Positions 51,016 through 62,020 of a stretch of 64,000 bases of DNA are shown piece by piece. The stretch comes from Tragulus kanchil (lineage: Eukaryota; Chordata; Mammalia; Artiodactyla; Tragulidae), in assembly GCA_022376925.1 (NCBI GenBank), contig JAIOJX010000032.1, positions 115,607,979-115,671,978 of the forward strand. The letters are read 5' to 3'. The notes under the pieces were generated by a model. The model was given only the letters and a program-made list of their open reading frames with translations. It ran no database searches and was not told the DNA's origin. The stretch's first letter is position 1, and each line of letters begins with the position of its first letter. The position numbers and the translations under genes are program-made.

Positions 51016-51249
51016 AAGAATGAACAAGATCAAAATAATCAATACACCCAACTGTGCGAATGCATAGCAAAAAATTAAAGCAAGAAAAATGCCCTGCAGA
51101 AAAACCCCAAAAACCTGATCTGAGATAAACATAATGGATAGAAAGAATTTCCTTAAAAATATGCAATTCTGCAATTGCAGAATTCAGTGGGATGTGAATT
51201 TAATAAATAAGAGTTCGGTGATGAGATGGTATTATAAAAACAACAAAAT

Positions 51250-51512
51250 GGGGCTTCCCTGGTGGTCCAGTGGGTAGAGTTCGCCTTGCACTGCAAGGGG
51301 TGCGGGTTAGATCCCTGGCCCAGGGAGATCCCAAATGCCGCGGAGTGCCTGGACCAGTGTGTCCAATTACAAGCCAGCACTCTGGAGTGCATGCGCCTAG
51401 AGCCGGTGCACTGCTACAGGAGAGGCCACTGCAATGGGAGGCCCACACAGGTCAAAGAACAAAGATGGATGAAAATAAATAAATGAAGGACTAATAGAAG
51501 TGGCCAAAAAAA
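51250..51512 (+). mobile_element. CHR-like SINE (abundant subfamily), suspect placement
   Basis: Complete body with GGGGTGCGGGTTAGATCC at the B box (one base off consensus). Its last ~50 bases equal the tail of the SINE at 50383, which is where duplication D16 restarts. It may be a wrongly recruited SINE. Confidence 0.8.
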
Positions 51513-52117
51513 GAGAAAGGATTCATCTATAATATATTACACTAAATAAAACAAGCATGGGCTTCCCTGGTGGCTCAGTGGTAAAGAATCTGCCTGCCAA
51601 TGCAAGAAACATAGACAGGTTCCATCCCTGGTCCGGAAAGATCGCCTATGCTATGGAGCAGCTAAGCCCATGTACCACAGCAACTGAGCCTGTGCTCTAG
51701 AGCCTGGGAGTCGCAACTGCTGTGCCCACATGGCACAACTATTGAAGCCTGTGTACTCTAGAGCCCATGCTGTGCAACAAGAGACGCCGCCAAAATGAGA
51801 AGCCCACACACTACAACTAGAGAAAAGCCCGCACAGCAACAAAGACCTACACAGCAAAAATAAATAAAACTTATTTTTTTAAAAAGAATGAACAAGATCA
51901 AAATAATCAATACACCCAACTGTGCGAATGCATAGCAAAAAATTAAAGCAAGAAAAATGCCCTGCAGAAAAACCCCAAAAACCTGATCTGAGATAAACAT
52001 AATGGATAGAAAGAATTTCCTTAAAAATATGCAATTCTGCAATTGCAGAATTCAGTGGGATGTGAATTTAATAAATAAGAGTTCGGTGATGAGATGGTAT
52101 TATAAAAACAACAAAAT

Positions 52118-52276
52118 GGGGCTTCCCTGGTGGTCCAGTGAGTAGAGTCCACCTTGCAGTGCAAGGGACACTGGTTCGATCCCTGGCCCAGGGAGATCCC
52201 ACATGCCGTGGAGTGACTGGACCAGTGTGTCCAATTACAAGCCATCACTCTGGAGTGCATGCACCCAGAGCCAAAA
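52118..52276 (+). mobile_element. CHR-like SINE (abundant subfamily), 3' truncated
   Basis: GGGGCTTCCCTGGTGGTCCA, intact B box GGTTCGATCCC. The body stops after CACCCAGAGCC and a 16-A run. This looks like a legitimate short copy. Confidence 0.9.
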
Positions 52277-52588
52277 AAAAAAAAAAAAGATTAAATGAAG
52301 ATATTATAAAGCTAAGGAAATACATAGAAGACCAAATAACTAAATTGAAAACTTAATTAATTTTAAAATTGCAAAGAACAGAATTGACATCACTGAAAAT
52401 CAAATTATATAAGTAGAGGAAAATTTTAAGATATCCAGTACTTTGGATGAAAATGAAAAATAATTGAATTGGAATTTAATAGAAATAAAAGAGAAAGATA
52501 ATTCAATATAATTAATGTCCCTGAAATAGACAGTTTAACATGTGGCCAAAAGATACATTCAGAGATATAAGATATTACTGATCAAGTA
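52277..52588. other. A-rich LINE-like sequence
   Basis: The plus strand is A-rich with phrases reminiscent of a decayed LINE ORF1 region. Family not assigned. Confidence 0.4.
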
Positions 52589-52589
52589 A

Positions 52590-52718
52590 TTTAATTTAAA
52601 GATTTTGATAATGGGGGTCACGCCACACAGGATCTTAGTTCCGTGACTGGGGATTGAACCCTTGCCTCCTGCATTGGAAACACAGAGTCTTAAACACTGG
52701 GCTGCCAGGGAAATCCAG
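52590..52718 (-). mobile_element. Short CHR-type SINE
   Basis: The minus strand starts GGATTTCCCTGGCAGCCC. The body is GGGTTCAATCCCCAGTCACG. Confidence 0.8.
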
Positions 52719-52830
52719 CACTTGGCTTTAAATCTTCTTTTACTTCCCCAGTGAATCATTTAGGCTTCTATTATCCAGAATTTGAAGGATCCCAAAAACA
52801 GCATAAAGCATACTTATTTCCTTAGACAAC

Positions 52831-53485
52831 CTCTGTGCATGTTAGAGGGACATGGCGGACACCGTAATAGAGAAAAGTAGACACCCGTTTCAATCCAACA
52901 TTTACTTGTTGAATTGAATTAGAAAAAACTACATACATATATCAGGCTGTTGAACTTTTTAAAAAATCATAGTTCTCACAAAAACTGAGAAAATGTGTTT
53001 GTTACCGAATCTGAGTAGATGGTTGATTTGGGAGGTAGTTTTAAATCAGTCAGTGGGCTCATTTAATTTCACATTGTCTTTTAAATGTTATTGCTTTGAA
53101 TTTGAGGCTGCAAACAAGCTCTTAAGTTCTCAAGAGAGGTGTTCATAAATTCAAATTATATTTGTCTTCCTGATTAACTCTGGAAAAGATACTGAGTTTT
53201 TGTTATTTCTGGTATCAGAAGCCTATAGGATCAACTGCCATTTCATAGCAGGGAACATTTTCTATATTCTTGTGGTTGCAATCTGAGTGCTGTCAGCATG
53301 CAGCTCTTTCCTAAGTATGATGTCAAGCCTCAGAGATGCTAGGGTTTCTCTCCTTTCTTAGGTGGTTATGGCCATCAGAGAGAATTGCTTCTCTGTGCAT
53401 GTTAGAGGGACATGGCGGACACCGTAATAGAGAAAAGTAGACACCCGTTTCAATCCAACATTTACTTGTTGAATTGAATTAGAAT
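52831..53485. repeat. Direct repeat D17, about 95 bases, offset 560
   Basis: CTCTGTGCATGTTAGAGGGA and the following ~75 bases occur at 52831-52925 and 53391-53485, identical, separated by unique intron. Confidence 0.95.
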
Positions 53486-53593
53486 ATTCAATTCTTTCAT
53501 TAGGAATGGACAGTGGTGATGGTGATGATAGAGATGATAATGACGACAGCAGCTCTAGTTTTTAAAATTTTGTGCCTGACATTGTGTTAAGGC

Positions 53594-53615
53594 TTTTTTT
53601 TTTTTTTTTTTTTTT
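53594..53615 (+). repeat. Poly(T) run
   Basis: A run of 22 T's, followed by a MIR-like inverted fragment (CAATAACTCCATGAGGTAG, CCATTTTACAGATGAC) to about 53660. Confidence 0.9.
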
Positions 53616-53814
53616 AGCAATAACTCCATGAGGTAGATTCTATTATATGCCATTTTACAGATGACAAAATGAACACAGATTAGTTAGAAGTAAGAAATTC
53701 CGGTAAATATTGGTTGAATGAATAAGTGGGAAGTCACCGAGTGACCAGCTATGATTAGAAGTCTGTAATCTACGGCTTTGGCACTCTCTGATGAATGCTG
53801 AGGTATAGAACAAG

Positions 53815-54023
53815 GATTGGCAGACTTTTTCTATAAGAGGCAAATGGTAAATATTTTAGGCGTTGCAGACCATCTAGTCTCTGTTGCATTTATTCAGCTC
53901 TGCTATTATAGCACAAAGCATCCATAGATATGTACCAAATGAGCATGGCTGTGTTCCAATAAAACTATCTACAAAAGTGGGCAGCAGGATCATCCCAACT
54001 GGCAGGCTGTAGTTTACCAGACC
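53815..54023 (+). mobile_element. MER20 (hAT-Charlie) DNA transposon
   Basis: GGATTGGCAGACTTTTTCTA opens the element. Internal landmarks are AAATATTTTAGGCGTTGCAG, GAGCATGGCTGTGTTCCAAT and GGCAGGCTGTAGTTTACCAG. The terminal sequences are roughly inverted, as in MER20. It is ancient and immobile. Confidence 0.85.
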
Positions 54024-54518
54024 CGTTAGAGTTGTTTTCTATCTATCTCTAAAGAGTACCTATGATGTATATATGGAATTTAGTAGGATGATGGTGATGA
54101 TACATGCAGTGAAGTGACGGAAAGACAGACATGGACAGTGGACATACGGACATTGTGGGGAAGGAACAGTGGGTGAGAGGCTTGAAGGCGTAAAGAAAGT
54201 AGCTTGAAGGCCTGCTTGAAGTGAAGAAAATAGCTATAGTCATTGTTCTGTGAGGAAAGCAAGTCCTTCACGGGTGCTGTATGACAGTTTGGAGGGGTGG
54301 GATGGGGGGAATATACATATAACTAATCTGAGAACATACATATCTGTAAACAACAAAACTCTGTAAAATTTAAAAGTAAAATAAAAGGGTTTTTTTGTTT
54401 TTTTTTTTTAAAAGAGTACCTATGATGGAACCATTTTAATATAGTTTGTTTCTGACAACAGTCAGGATATAACTGACTGGATGTGGGATTCATTTTGTTG
54501 AAGAAAGAAGTAACAGGG

Positions 54519-56785
54519 TTGTTACAGATTATTTTTTCCTAACAGTTTATGAAAATAAAATTTTAGGAAACAGAGGAGGATTTCTTTATATTTTAGAAGA
54601 GCCAAGAACATAAGATGCAATTAAAGACTGTCTTTTTTTTTAAATTGGAATCTAGTTGATTTACAGTGTTGTATTAGTTTCAGGTGTACAGCGAAGTTGT
54701 TGTTACATGTCTGTTACATGTCTTTTACAGAGTTTTGTTGCTTACAGCTATACATAACCCCAAATCAGTCATAGATGTATCCCTAACCCCTCTCATCTGA
54801 GCCTCCCTCCTTCTCCCCACACTCTGTCTCAGCCCCCACCACCCCCGTCCAGGTTGTTGCATAGCCCCCATGTAAGCTCGCTTAGTCTTACAGCTTATAC
54901 ACAATGGTTATCTCTTTTACATATGATAGTGTAAGTTTCCATGTTACTCTTTCCATACCTCTCACCCAGTCTTTCCTCCCCCCACTGTCCATAGGTCTGT
55001 TCTTTATGCCTGTTTCTCCGTTGCTGCTCTCTGTATTTATCAATACCATCTTTCTAGATTCCATATATATGTGTTAGTATATTGTATTTGTTCTTCTCTT
55101 TTTGACCTACTTCACTTTGTATAATAGGTCCTAGATTCATCCACCTCATTAGGTTTGAATCTTCCGCGTTTCTTTTTACAGCTGACAAATAGTCCATTGT
55201 ATATATGTGCCATAGCTTCTTTATCCATTCATTTGTCGATGGACTTCTAGGTTGCTTCCATGTTCTAGCTGTTGTATAGGTTGTTTCCATGTTGTAGCTA
55301 TTGTATAGAGTGCTGCAGTGGACATTGGGGTACAGTTGTCTCTTTCAATTTTTTTTTCTTTTTTTAAAAATTTTTGGCCTCTTTTGTTGTTGTTTTATTT
55401 ATCTGTTTTCATCCATCTTTGTTCTTTGACCTATGTGGGCCTCCCATCGCAGTGACCTCTCTTCCTGCAGAGCACTGGCTCTGGCACATGAGCTCTGGTT
55501 CGGTAATTGGACACTTCTGGTCCAGCCACTCCATGGCATGTGGGATCTTCCCAGGCGAGGGATCGAACCGGCACCCCTTGGACTGCAAGGCAGCGTCCTT
55601 ACCCACTGGACCACCAGGGAAGCCCATCTCTTTCATTCATCAGGGTATAACTTGTTACAGATTATTTTTCCTAACAGTTTATGAAAATAAAATTTTAGGA
55701 AACAGAGGAGGATTTCTTTATATTTTAGAAGAGCCAAGAACATAAGATGCAATTAAAGACTGTCTTTTTTTTTAAATTGGAATCTAGTTGATTTACAGTG
55801 TTGTATTAGTTTCAGGTGTACAGCGAAGTTGTTGTTACATGTCTGTTACATGTCTTTTACAGAGTTTTGTTGCTTACAGCTATACATAACCCCAAATCAG
55901 TCATAGATGTATCCCTAACCCCTCTCATCTGAGCCTCCCTCCTTCTCCCCACACTCTGTCTCAGCCCCCACCACCCCCGTCCAGGTTGTTGCATAGCCCC
56001 CATGTAAGCTCGCTTAGTCTTACAGCTTATACACAATGGTTATCTCTTTTACATATGATAGTGTAAGTTTCCATGTTACTCTTTCCATACCTCTCACCCA
56101 GTCTTTCCTCCCCCCACTGTCCATAGGTCTGTTCTTTATGCCTGTTTCTCCGTTGCTGCTCTCTGTATTTATCAATACCATCTTTCTAGATTCCATATAT
56201 ATGTGTTAGTATATTGTATTTGTTCTTCTCTTTTTGACCTACTTCACTTTGTATAATAGGTCCTAGATTCATCCACCTCATTAGGTTTGAATCTTCCGCG
56301 TTTCTTTACAGCTGACAAATAGTCCATTGTATATATGTGCCATAGCTTCTTTATCCATTCATTTGTCGATGGACTTCTAGGTTGCTTCCATGTTCTAGCT
56401 GTTGTATAGGTTGTTTCCATGTTGTAGCTATTGTATAGAGTGCTGCAGTGGACATTGGGGTACAGTTGTCTCTTTCAATTTTTTTTTCTTTTTTTAAAAA
56501 TTTTTGGCCTCTTTTGTTGTTGTTTTATTTATCTGTTTTCATCCATCTTTGTTCTTTGACCTATGTGGGCCTCCCATCGCAGTGACCTCTCTTCCTGCAG
56601 AGCACTGGCTCTGGCACATGAGCTCTGGTTCGGTAATTGGACACTTCTGGTCCAGCCACTCCATGGCATGTGGGATCTTCCCAGGCGAGGGATCGAACCG
56701 GCACCCCTTGGACTGCAAGGCAGCGTCCTTACCCACTGGACCACCAGGGAAGCCCATCTCTTTCAATCTGGATTTCATCAGGGTA
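54519..56785. repeat. Tandem duplication D18, offset 1133 to 1130
   Basis: 54519-55650 recurs at 55652-56785. At 55631-55650 the left copy lacks about 8 bases present at 56760-56780. Confidence 0.95.
55350..55624 (-). mobile_element. CHR-like SINE (abundant subfamily) in L1
   Basis: Head GGGCTTCCCTGGTGGTCC at 55624, B box GGTTCGATCCC. Target repeat TCTCTTTCAAT at 55339-55349, with its partner best seen in the right copy at 56757-56767. Repeated at 56480-56755. Confidence 0.93.
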
Positions 56786-56836
56786 TAAGCCTAAGAGTGG
56801 GATTGCTGGGTCATATGGTGCTTCTGTTTTTAGTTT

Positions 56837-57166
56837 GTTTTTTTTTTTTAAAGATTTATTTATTTATATTGGGCAGGGGTCGGGTTGGGGAGGGAGGAGA
56901 GTGAGCGGGCCACTTCTATTGGTCCTTCATTTCTCTATTTTCATCCGTCATTGTTCTTTTGGCTCCTGTGGGCCTCCCATCGCGGTGGCGTCTGTTGTTG
57001 CAGAGCGCCGGCTCTGGGCACATGCGCTCCAGAGCTCCGGCTCGGTAATTGGACACATGGGTCCAGCCGCTCAGCGGCACGTGGGATCTTCCCAGGCCAG
57101 GGCTCGAACCGGCACCCCTTGCACTGCAAGGCTGTGTCCTTACCCACTGGACCACCAGGGGAAGCC
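56837..57166 (-). mobile_element. CHR-like SINE (abundant subfamily) in L1, with TSD
   Basis: CTGTTTTTAGTTT at 56824-56836 and 57167-57179. Complete body (GGCTTCCCCTGGTGGTCC head) with a long tail holding AAATAAATAAATC and a C-rich minus-strand segment at 56870-56910, shared with the copies at 35779 and 37523. Confidence 0.95.
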
Positions 57167-58424
57167 CTGTTTTTAGTTTTTTAAGAAATCTTCATAAGGG
57201 TCTTTTTAAGGGTCTTCCATAGTGGTTGTATCAATTTGCATTCCCACCAACAATGCAAGTGTTCCCTTTCTTCGCACCCTCTCCAGCATTTATTGTCTGT
57301 AGATCCTTTGATGATGGCCATTCAGACTGGTGTGAGATGATACCTCATTGTAGTTTTGATTTGCATTTCTCTAATAATAAGCAACATTGAGCATCTTTTC
57401 ATGTGTTTTTTTGGCCATCTGTATGTATTCTTTAGAGAGATGTCTTTAGGTCTTTTTTCCATTTTTTGATTGAATTGTTTGCTTTTTAAGTGTTGAGTTG
57501 TCTTAGCTGCTTGTAGATTTTGGAGATTAATTCTTTGTTGATTGTTTCATTTGCTATTATTTTCTCCCATTGGGTTGTCTGTTCACCTTGTTTGTAATTT
57601 CTTTTGCTGTGCAAACGCTTTTAAGTTTCCTTAGGTCCCACATGTTCATTTTTATTTTTAGTTCCGCTATTCTAGTAGGTGGGTCAGAGAAGATCTTGCT
57701 TTGATTTATGTCCTTGAGTGTTTTACCTATAGTCTCCTCTAAGCTGTCCAGTTTTCCCAGCACCATTTGTTGAAGAGGCTGTCTTTGTCCCATTTTATAG
57801 TTTCGCCTCCTTTGTCAACAATAAGGTACCCATAGGTGCATGGGTTTATCTCTGGGTTCTCTGTCTTGTTCCATTGGTCTACATTTTTGTTTTTGTGCCA
57901 GTACCATACTGTCTTGATGACTGTCGCTTTGTAGTATAGTCTGAAGTTAGGGAGGCTGATCCCTCCAGCTCCATTCTTCTTCCTCAGGATTGCTTTGGCT
58001 ATTTGAGGTCTTTTGTGTTTCCATATGAACTGTGTTATTCTTTGGTCTAGTTCTGTGAAGAATGTCATTGGTAATTTGATAGGGATCGCAATGAATCTGT
58101 AGATGACATTTGGTAGTATGGTCATTTTCACAATATTGATTCTTCTGACCCAGGAACATGGAATGTCTCTCCATCTGTTTAAGTCTTCTTTAATTTCTCT
58201 CATGAGTGTCTTGTAATTTTCTGTGTACAGTTCTTTTGTTTCTTTGGGTAGGTTTATTCCTAGATATTTTATTCTTTTGGTTGCAGTGGTGAATGAGATT
58301 GCATCCTTGATTTCTCTTTCTGATTTTTCATTGTTTGTATATAGGAATGCGAGTGGTATCTGTGTATTGATTTTGTATCCTGCGACTTTGTTGAATTCAT
58401 TGATTAGCTCGAGTAGTTTGCAAT

Positions 58425-58598
58425 TAAAGAATATCTTTTATTATTATTATTATTATTTTTTTGGCTGCCCTGGGTCTTATTAGTTCCAGCATGTGGGATC
58501 TAGTTCCCTGAACAGGGATCGAACCCAGGTCCCCTGCATTGGGAACACAGAGTCTTAACCACTGGACCACCAGGGAAGTCCCTAAAGAATATCTTTTA
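58425..58598 (-). mobile_element. Short CHR-type SINE with 16-base TSD
   Basis: TAAAGAATATCTTTTA at 58425-58440 and 58583-58598. Head GGGACTTCCCTGGTGGTCC at 58582, (ATT)n in the tail at 58437-58458. It landed on the right target repeat of the LINE-1. Confidence 0.94.
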
Positions 58599-58975
58599 AT
58601 GTACTGAAAATACAATCTTATTTAAATTTTAGAATCTCACTGTCACGGCTAGAAGATCATTTGGTCCAGTCTGCTATATTTTAGATAATGATACTGGAAG
58701 CCAAGGGAAGAAGAATTTGTCCCATATCATTTAGAAACAGACTTTTTCCATTAGTTCGTGCTTTGATACTTTTCAGGAACACTATACTTAACTGGCAAAT
58801 GTGTATTGAGTTCTTTCCTCTTAGGAGACTATCTCGAAGAGTTCACACTAGCCTTGGTGGAAGATAAGATTATGCATATAAAAGCCTAACAGTAGCAAAC
58901 AATATCAGATTCTGAATAGTCATGGCCAGCAGAGTTCTAAGAATCTAAGAGAGGCATCAGACTTAGTAAACGAAC
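58599..58975. other. Intron without recognised feature
   Basis: Unique sequence, possibly MIR-like at 58640-58740. No firm call. Confidence 0.4.
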
Positions 58976-59250
58976 TCATGGTTGCAGGGGGAAGGGGATG
59001 GTTGGGGACTTTGGGAAAGTCAGATACACACTGCCATGTTTGAAATGGACAAAAACAGAGATCGGTTGTACAGCACATGGAACTCTGTTTAATGTTATAT
59101 ACCAGACTGGATGGGAGGGGGGCTTGGGAGAAAATGGACATGTATGTATATGGCCCTTCACTGTTCACCTGAAACTATCACAAAATTGTTAATTGGCTAT
59201 ACCCCAATAAAAATGTTTTTGGTAGAAACAACAACAACAAAAAAAAACCT
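58976..59250 (+). mobile_element. LINE-1 3' UTR end
   Basis: CATGGTTGCAGGGGGAAGGG, TGCCATGTTTGAAATGGACA, CACATGGAACTCTGTTTAAT, CACCTGAAACTATCACAAAA, TGGCTATACCCCAATAAAAA, then an A-rich tail with CAA repeats. The usual ruminant L1 3' terminus. Repeated at 60171-60395. Confidence 0.88.
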
Positions 59251-61245
59251 TAGGGGCTGAGGTGGTCAGGAAACATAGTAGATTAATTTCAACTTGAAAA
59301 ATGTATTTGGGTCTGATACAGAGAGGGACATGGAAAGCTGAATGCTGTGTGGGGAGAATGTTCTGAGCAAAGAAGGTATAGGGGCAGGGTATGCAAGATT
59401 TGTTTAGGAACAGTTTGGCCCAAAAGGAAGCTGTCTGTTGGGGAGCACTAGGAGTTGAGGTTGGGAAATTGTTAGTACAAAAATAGAGGGCCTTAAATAT
59501 TGGTGAATTATTTTGAGGAGAGCAAGGGAATGTTTCCAATTCAGGATTCTGGAAACGTAATCTGACAGCAGTATGCAGGATAGGTTTAAGGTATAAGACC
59601 TGAAAAGAAATGCCATGTTGCATTCCTATATTCACAGGACTCCAAAGGGTAAAGGGATGTGTCCTCTGGAATGCAGAAAGGACTACTTGTGGTCATCTAT
59701 TATTATGTGAAACAGGGACCTGACTCATTTAGACCATCATCAAGAACTGATGTTTATGCTACAGTAGATTGGCAGGTTTAGGCATAAAGTTCTTAGAAGC
59801 CAGAGTTGTATGTTTCTATAATTATAACTAGAAGCTGGATCTCCTGCTTTCTCTCTAACCTCCTTGGGAACTAGTTTATTGCTCTATATGGTGAATTATC
59901 AGTAAATGCCTTTGTCTCAGAGGTCCCTGCCAAAGAGAGCAAGGTTTGAGCGTGGTAGGAGCAAAGAAGATGGACGCCGTAGTAACGTGAAAATGAAGGG
60001 CAGATGGAGGTATAGTTTTCCTTCATACCTGTTGAGCTCAGGGCTGTGAGTAAATGCTGGGACCATTAAGTATCTTCTACCAGTTTCCTAAATACGTGAA
60101 AATGAAAGGGCAGATGACCGGAGGTAAATTTAAATCCGGTGACTTTCATGGTTGGGGAAATGGTACAAAGATACACACTGCCATGTTTGAAATGGACAAA
60201 AACAGAGATCGGTTGTACAGCACATGGAACTCTGTTTAATGTTATATACCAGACTGGATGGGAGGGGGTTGGGAGAAAATGGACATGTATGTATATGGCC
60301 CTTCACTGTTCACCTGAAACTATCACAAAATTGTTAATTGGCTATACCCCAATAAAAATGTTTTTGGTAGAAACAACAACAACAAAAAAAAACCTTAGGG
60401 GCTGAGGTGGTCAGGAAACATAGTAGATTAATTTCAACTTGAAAAATGTATTTGGGTCTGATACAGAGAGGGACATGGAAAGCTGAATGCTGTGTGGGGA
60501 GAATGTTCTGAGCAAAGAAGGTATAGGGGCAGGGTATGCAAGATTTGTTTAGGAACAGTTTGGCCCAAAAGGAAGCTGTCTGTTGGGGAGCACTAGGAGT
60601 TGAGGTTGGGAAATTGTTAGTACAAAAATAGAGGGCCTTAAATATTGGTGAATTATTTTGAGGAGAGCAAGGGAATGTTTCCAATTCAGGATTCTGGAAA
60701 CGTAATCTGACAGCAGTATGCAGGATAGGTTTAAGGTATAAGACCTGAAAAGAAATGCCATGTTGCATTCCTATATTCACAGGACTCCAAAGGGTAAAGG
60801 GATGTGTCCTCTGGAATGCAGAAAGGACTACTTGTGGTCATCTATTATTATGTGAAACAGGGACCTGACTCATTTAGACCATCATCAAGAACTGATGTTT
60901 ATGCTACAGTAGATTGGCAGGTTTAGGCATAAAGTTCTTAGAAGCCAGAGTTGTATGTTTCTATAATTATAACTAGAAGCTGGATCTCCTGCTTTCTCTC
61001 TAACCTCCTTGGGAACTAGTTTATTGCTCTATATGGTGAATTATCAGTAAATGCCTTTGTCTCAGAGGTCCCTGCCAAAGAGAGCAAGGTTTGAGCGTGG
61101 TAGGAGCAAAGAAGATGGACGCGGCGTAGTAACGTGAAAATGAAGGGCAGATGGAGGTATAGTTTTCCTTCATACCTGTTGAGCTCAGGGCTGTGAGTAA
61201 ATGCTGGGACCATTAAGTATCTTCTACCAGTTTCCTAAGACCAGG
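59025..61245. repeat. Tandem duplication D19, offset 1147 to 1145
   Basis: 59025-60092 recurs at 60171-61238. The join (60093-60170) is about 80 bases of scrambled sequence, including a garbled third copy of the 59986 segment. Confidence 0.95.
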
Positions 61246-62020
61246 TGGCACATTTGATTGTTGGCAAATTTTTTCTCTCCATTCCATTCTTCTAACTTGT
61301 AACCTACACTCACCCCAGTGATTCAGAATCTTTGGTGTAGGGCAGCTGACCGGATAATGAGCAGTGAAAATGTCCCTCCCTCCACCCCCATTCCGGTGAC
61401 TCCATTCCTATCCTATGTCTTCTCCTGGCCTCTTTGAGATGGTGGGAAAAGTTAATTAGATTCAGATTTTCAGGCACTTTTTGAATACCAGAATACTGTA
61501 CTTCCTGTCTTTCTTTTCAAACTGAATTTCCAAAGGTGGGAGTTAATTCCTATGGGGAAAACATCAGAGTTGTCTTGGAAAAGGTGCTTATGTATCGAGA
61601 GAGCCAGGAGGCTCTTGTTTTAAAGTTTTCTTACCTTTATATGTAGTGGTTGTAAGAGAAGAGGACAGTGAGGATGGAATGTGCATCCCATCTGTTTTCC
61701 CCCTGTCCAATCGAGGATGACTATTTGCTTGACTGCAAAGAGAGTGTTCTGTTCTGTTGGGCCTCGGGCATATTTGGTCCTGAAAAATGACATAGTTTAA
61801 GACACTTGAAGGAGGAGTCCTGCTAAGCCTATGGTCAGGTACAGAGGCATTTTCCCTCTGTCATCAGATAGTACTGGCAACTTACTTCAATGGGCCCAAG
61901 TTCTCCTGCCTTAGTGGGTTTGGAGGAGGCATAGCACCTTTCCTATACATCAAGTTGATGCATTACTGACTTGGAGAGGCATTATAGGTGGTGGAAAAGA
62001 ATGTTGAATGTTTCTGAAAG
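59251..62020. other. Unique intron
   Basis: Apart from D19/D20 copies, no repeat family or exon is recognised. The 148-residue minus frame (59635 down to 59189) matches nothing I know and runs through the L1 tail; treated as chance. Confidence 0.5.

Larger units (their letters stand above)
50590..52113. repeat. Tandem duplication D16, offset 868
   Basis: 50590-51245 recurs at 51458-52113 without visible difference. Each unit ends at the start of a SINE, but the SINE after the left copy (51250) and that after the right copy (52118) differ at about one base in ten. Confidence 0.93.
54628..58419 (-). mobile_element. 5'-truncated LINE-1 with TSD, carrying two SINEs
   Basis: GCAATTAAAGA occurs at 54617-54627 and 58420-58430, flanking a minus-strand L1. 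Its 3' UTR and tail T's are on the left. ORF2p pieces are TNEWIKKLWHIYTMDYLSAV (55290 down) and, from 58203 down, [20 protein letters not shown] and [20 protein letters not shown]. Its reading frame is split by SINEs at 55350 and 56837 and by D18. Removing these leaves roughly 2.1 kb, so most of the element's 5' half was never copied. Confidence 0.9.

Noticed and set aside
59189..59635. 148-residue minus-strand open frame (repeated at 60334-60780)
   Set aside because: No recognisable domain. It begins in ordinary intron and runs into the LINE-1 3' tail; composition and context fit a chance frame duplicated by D19.
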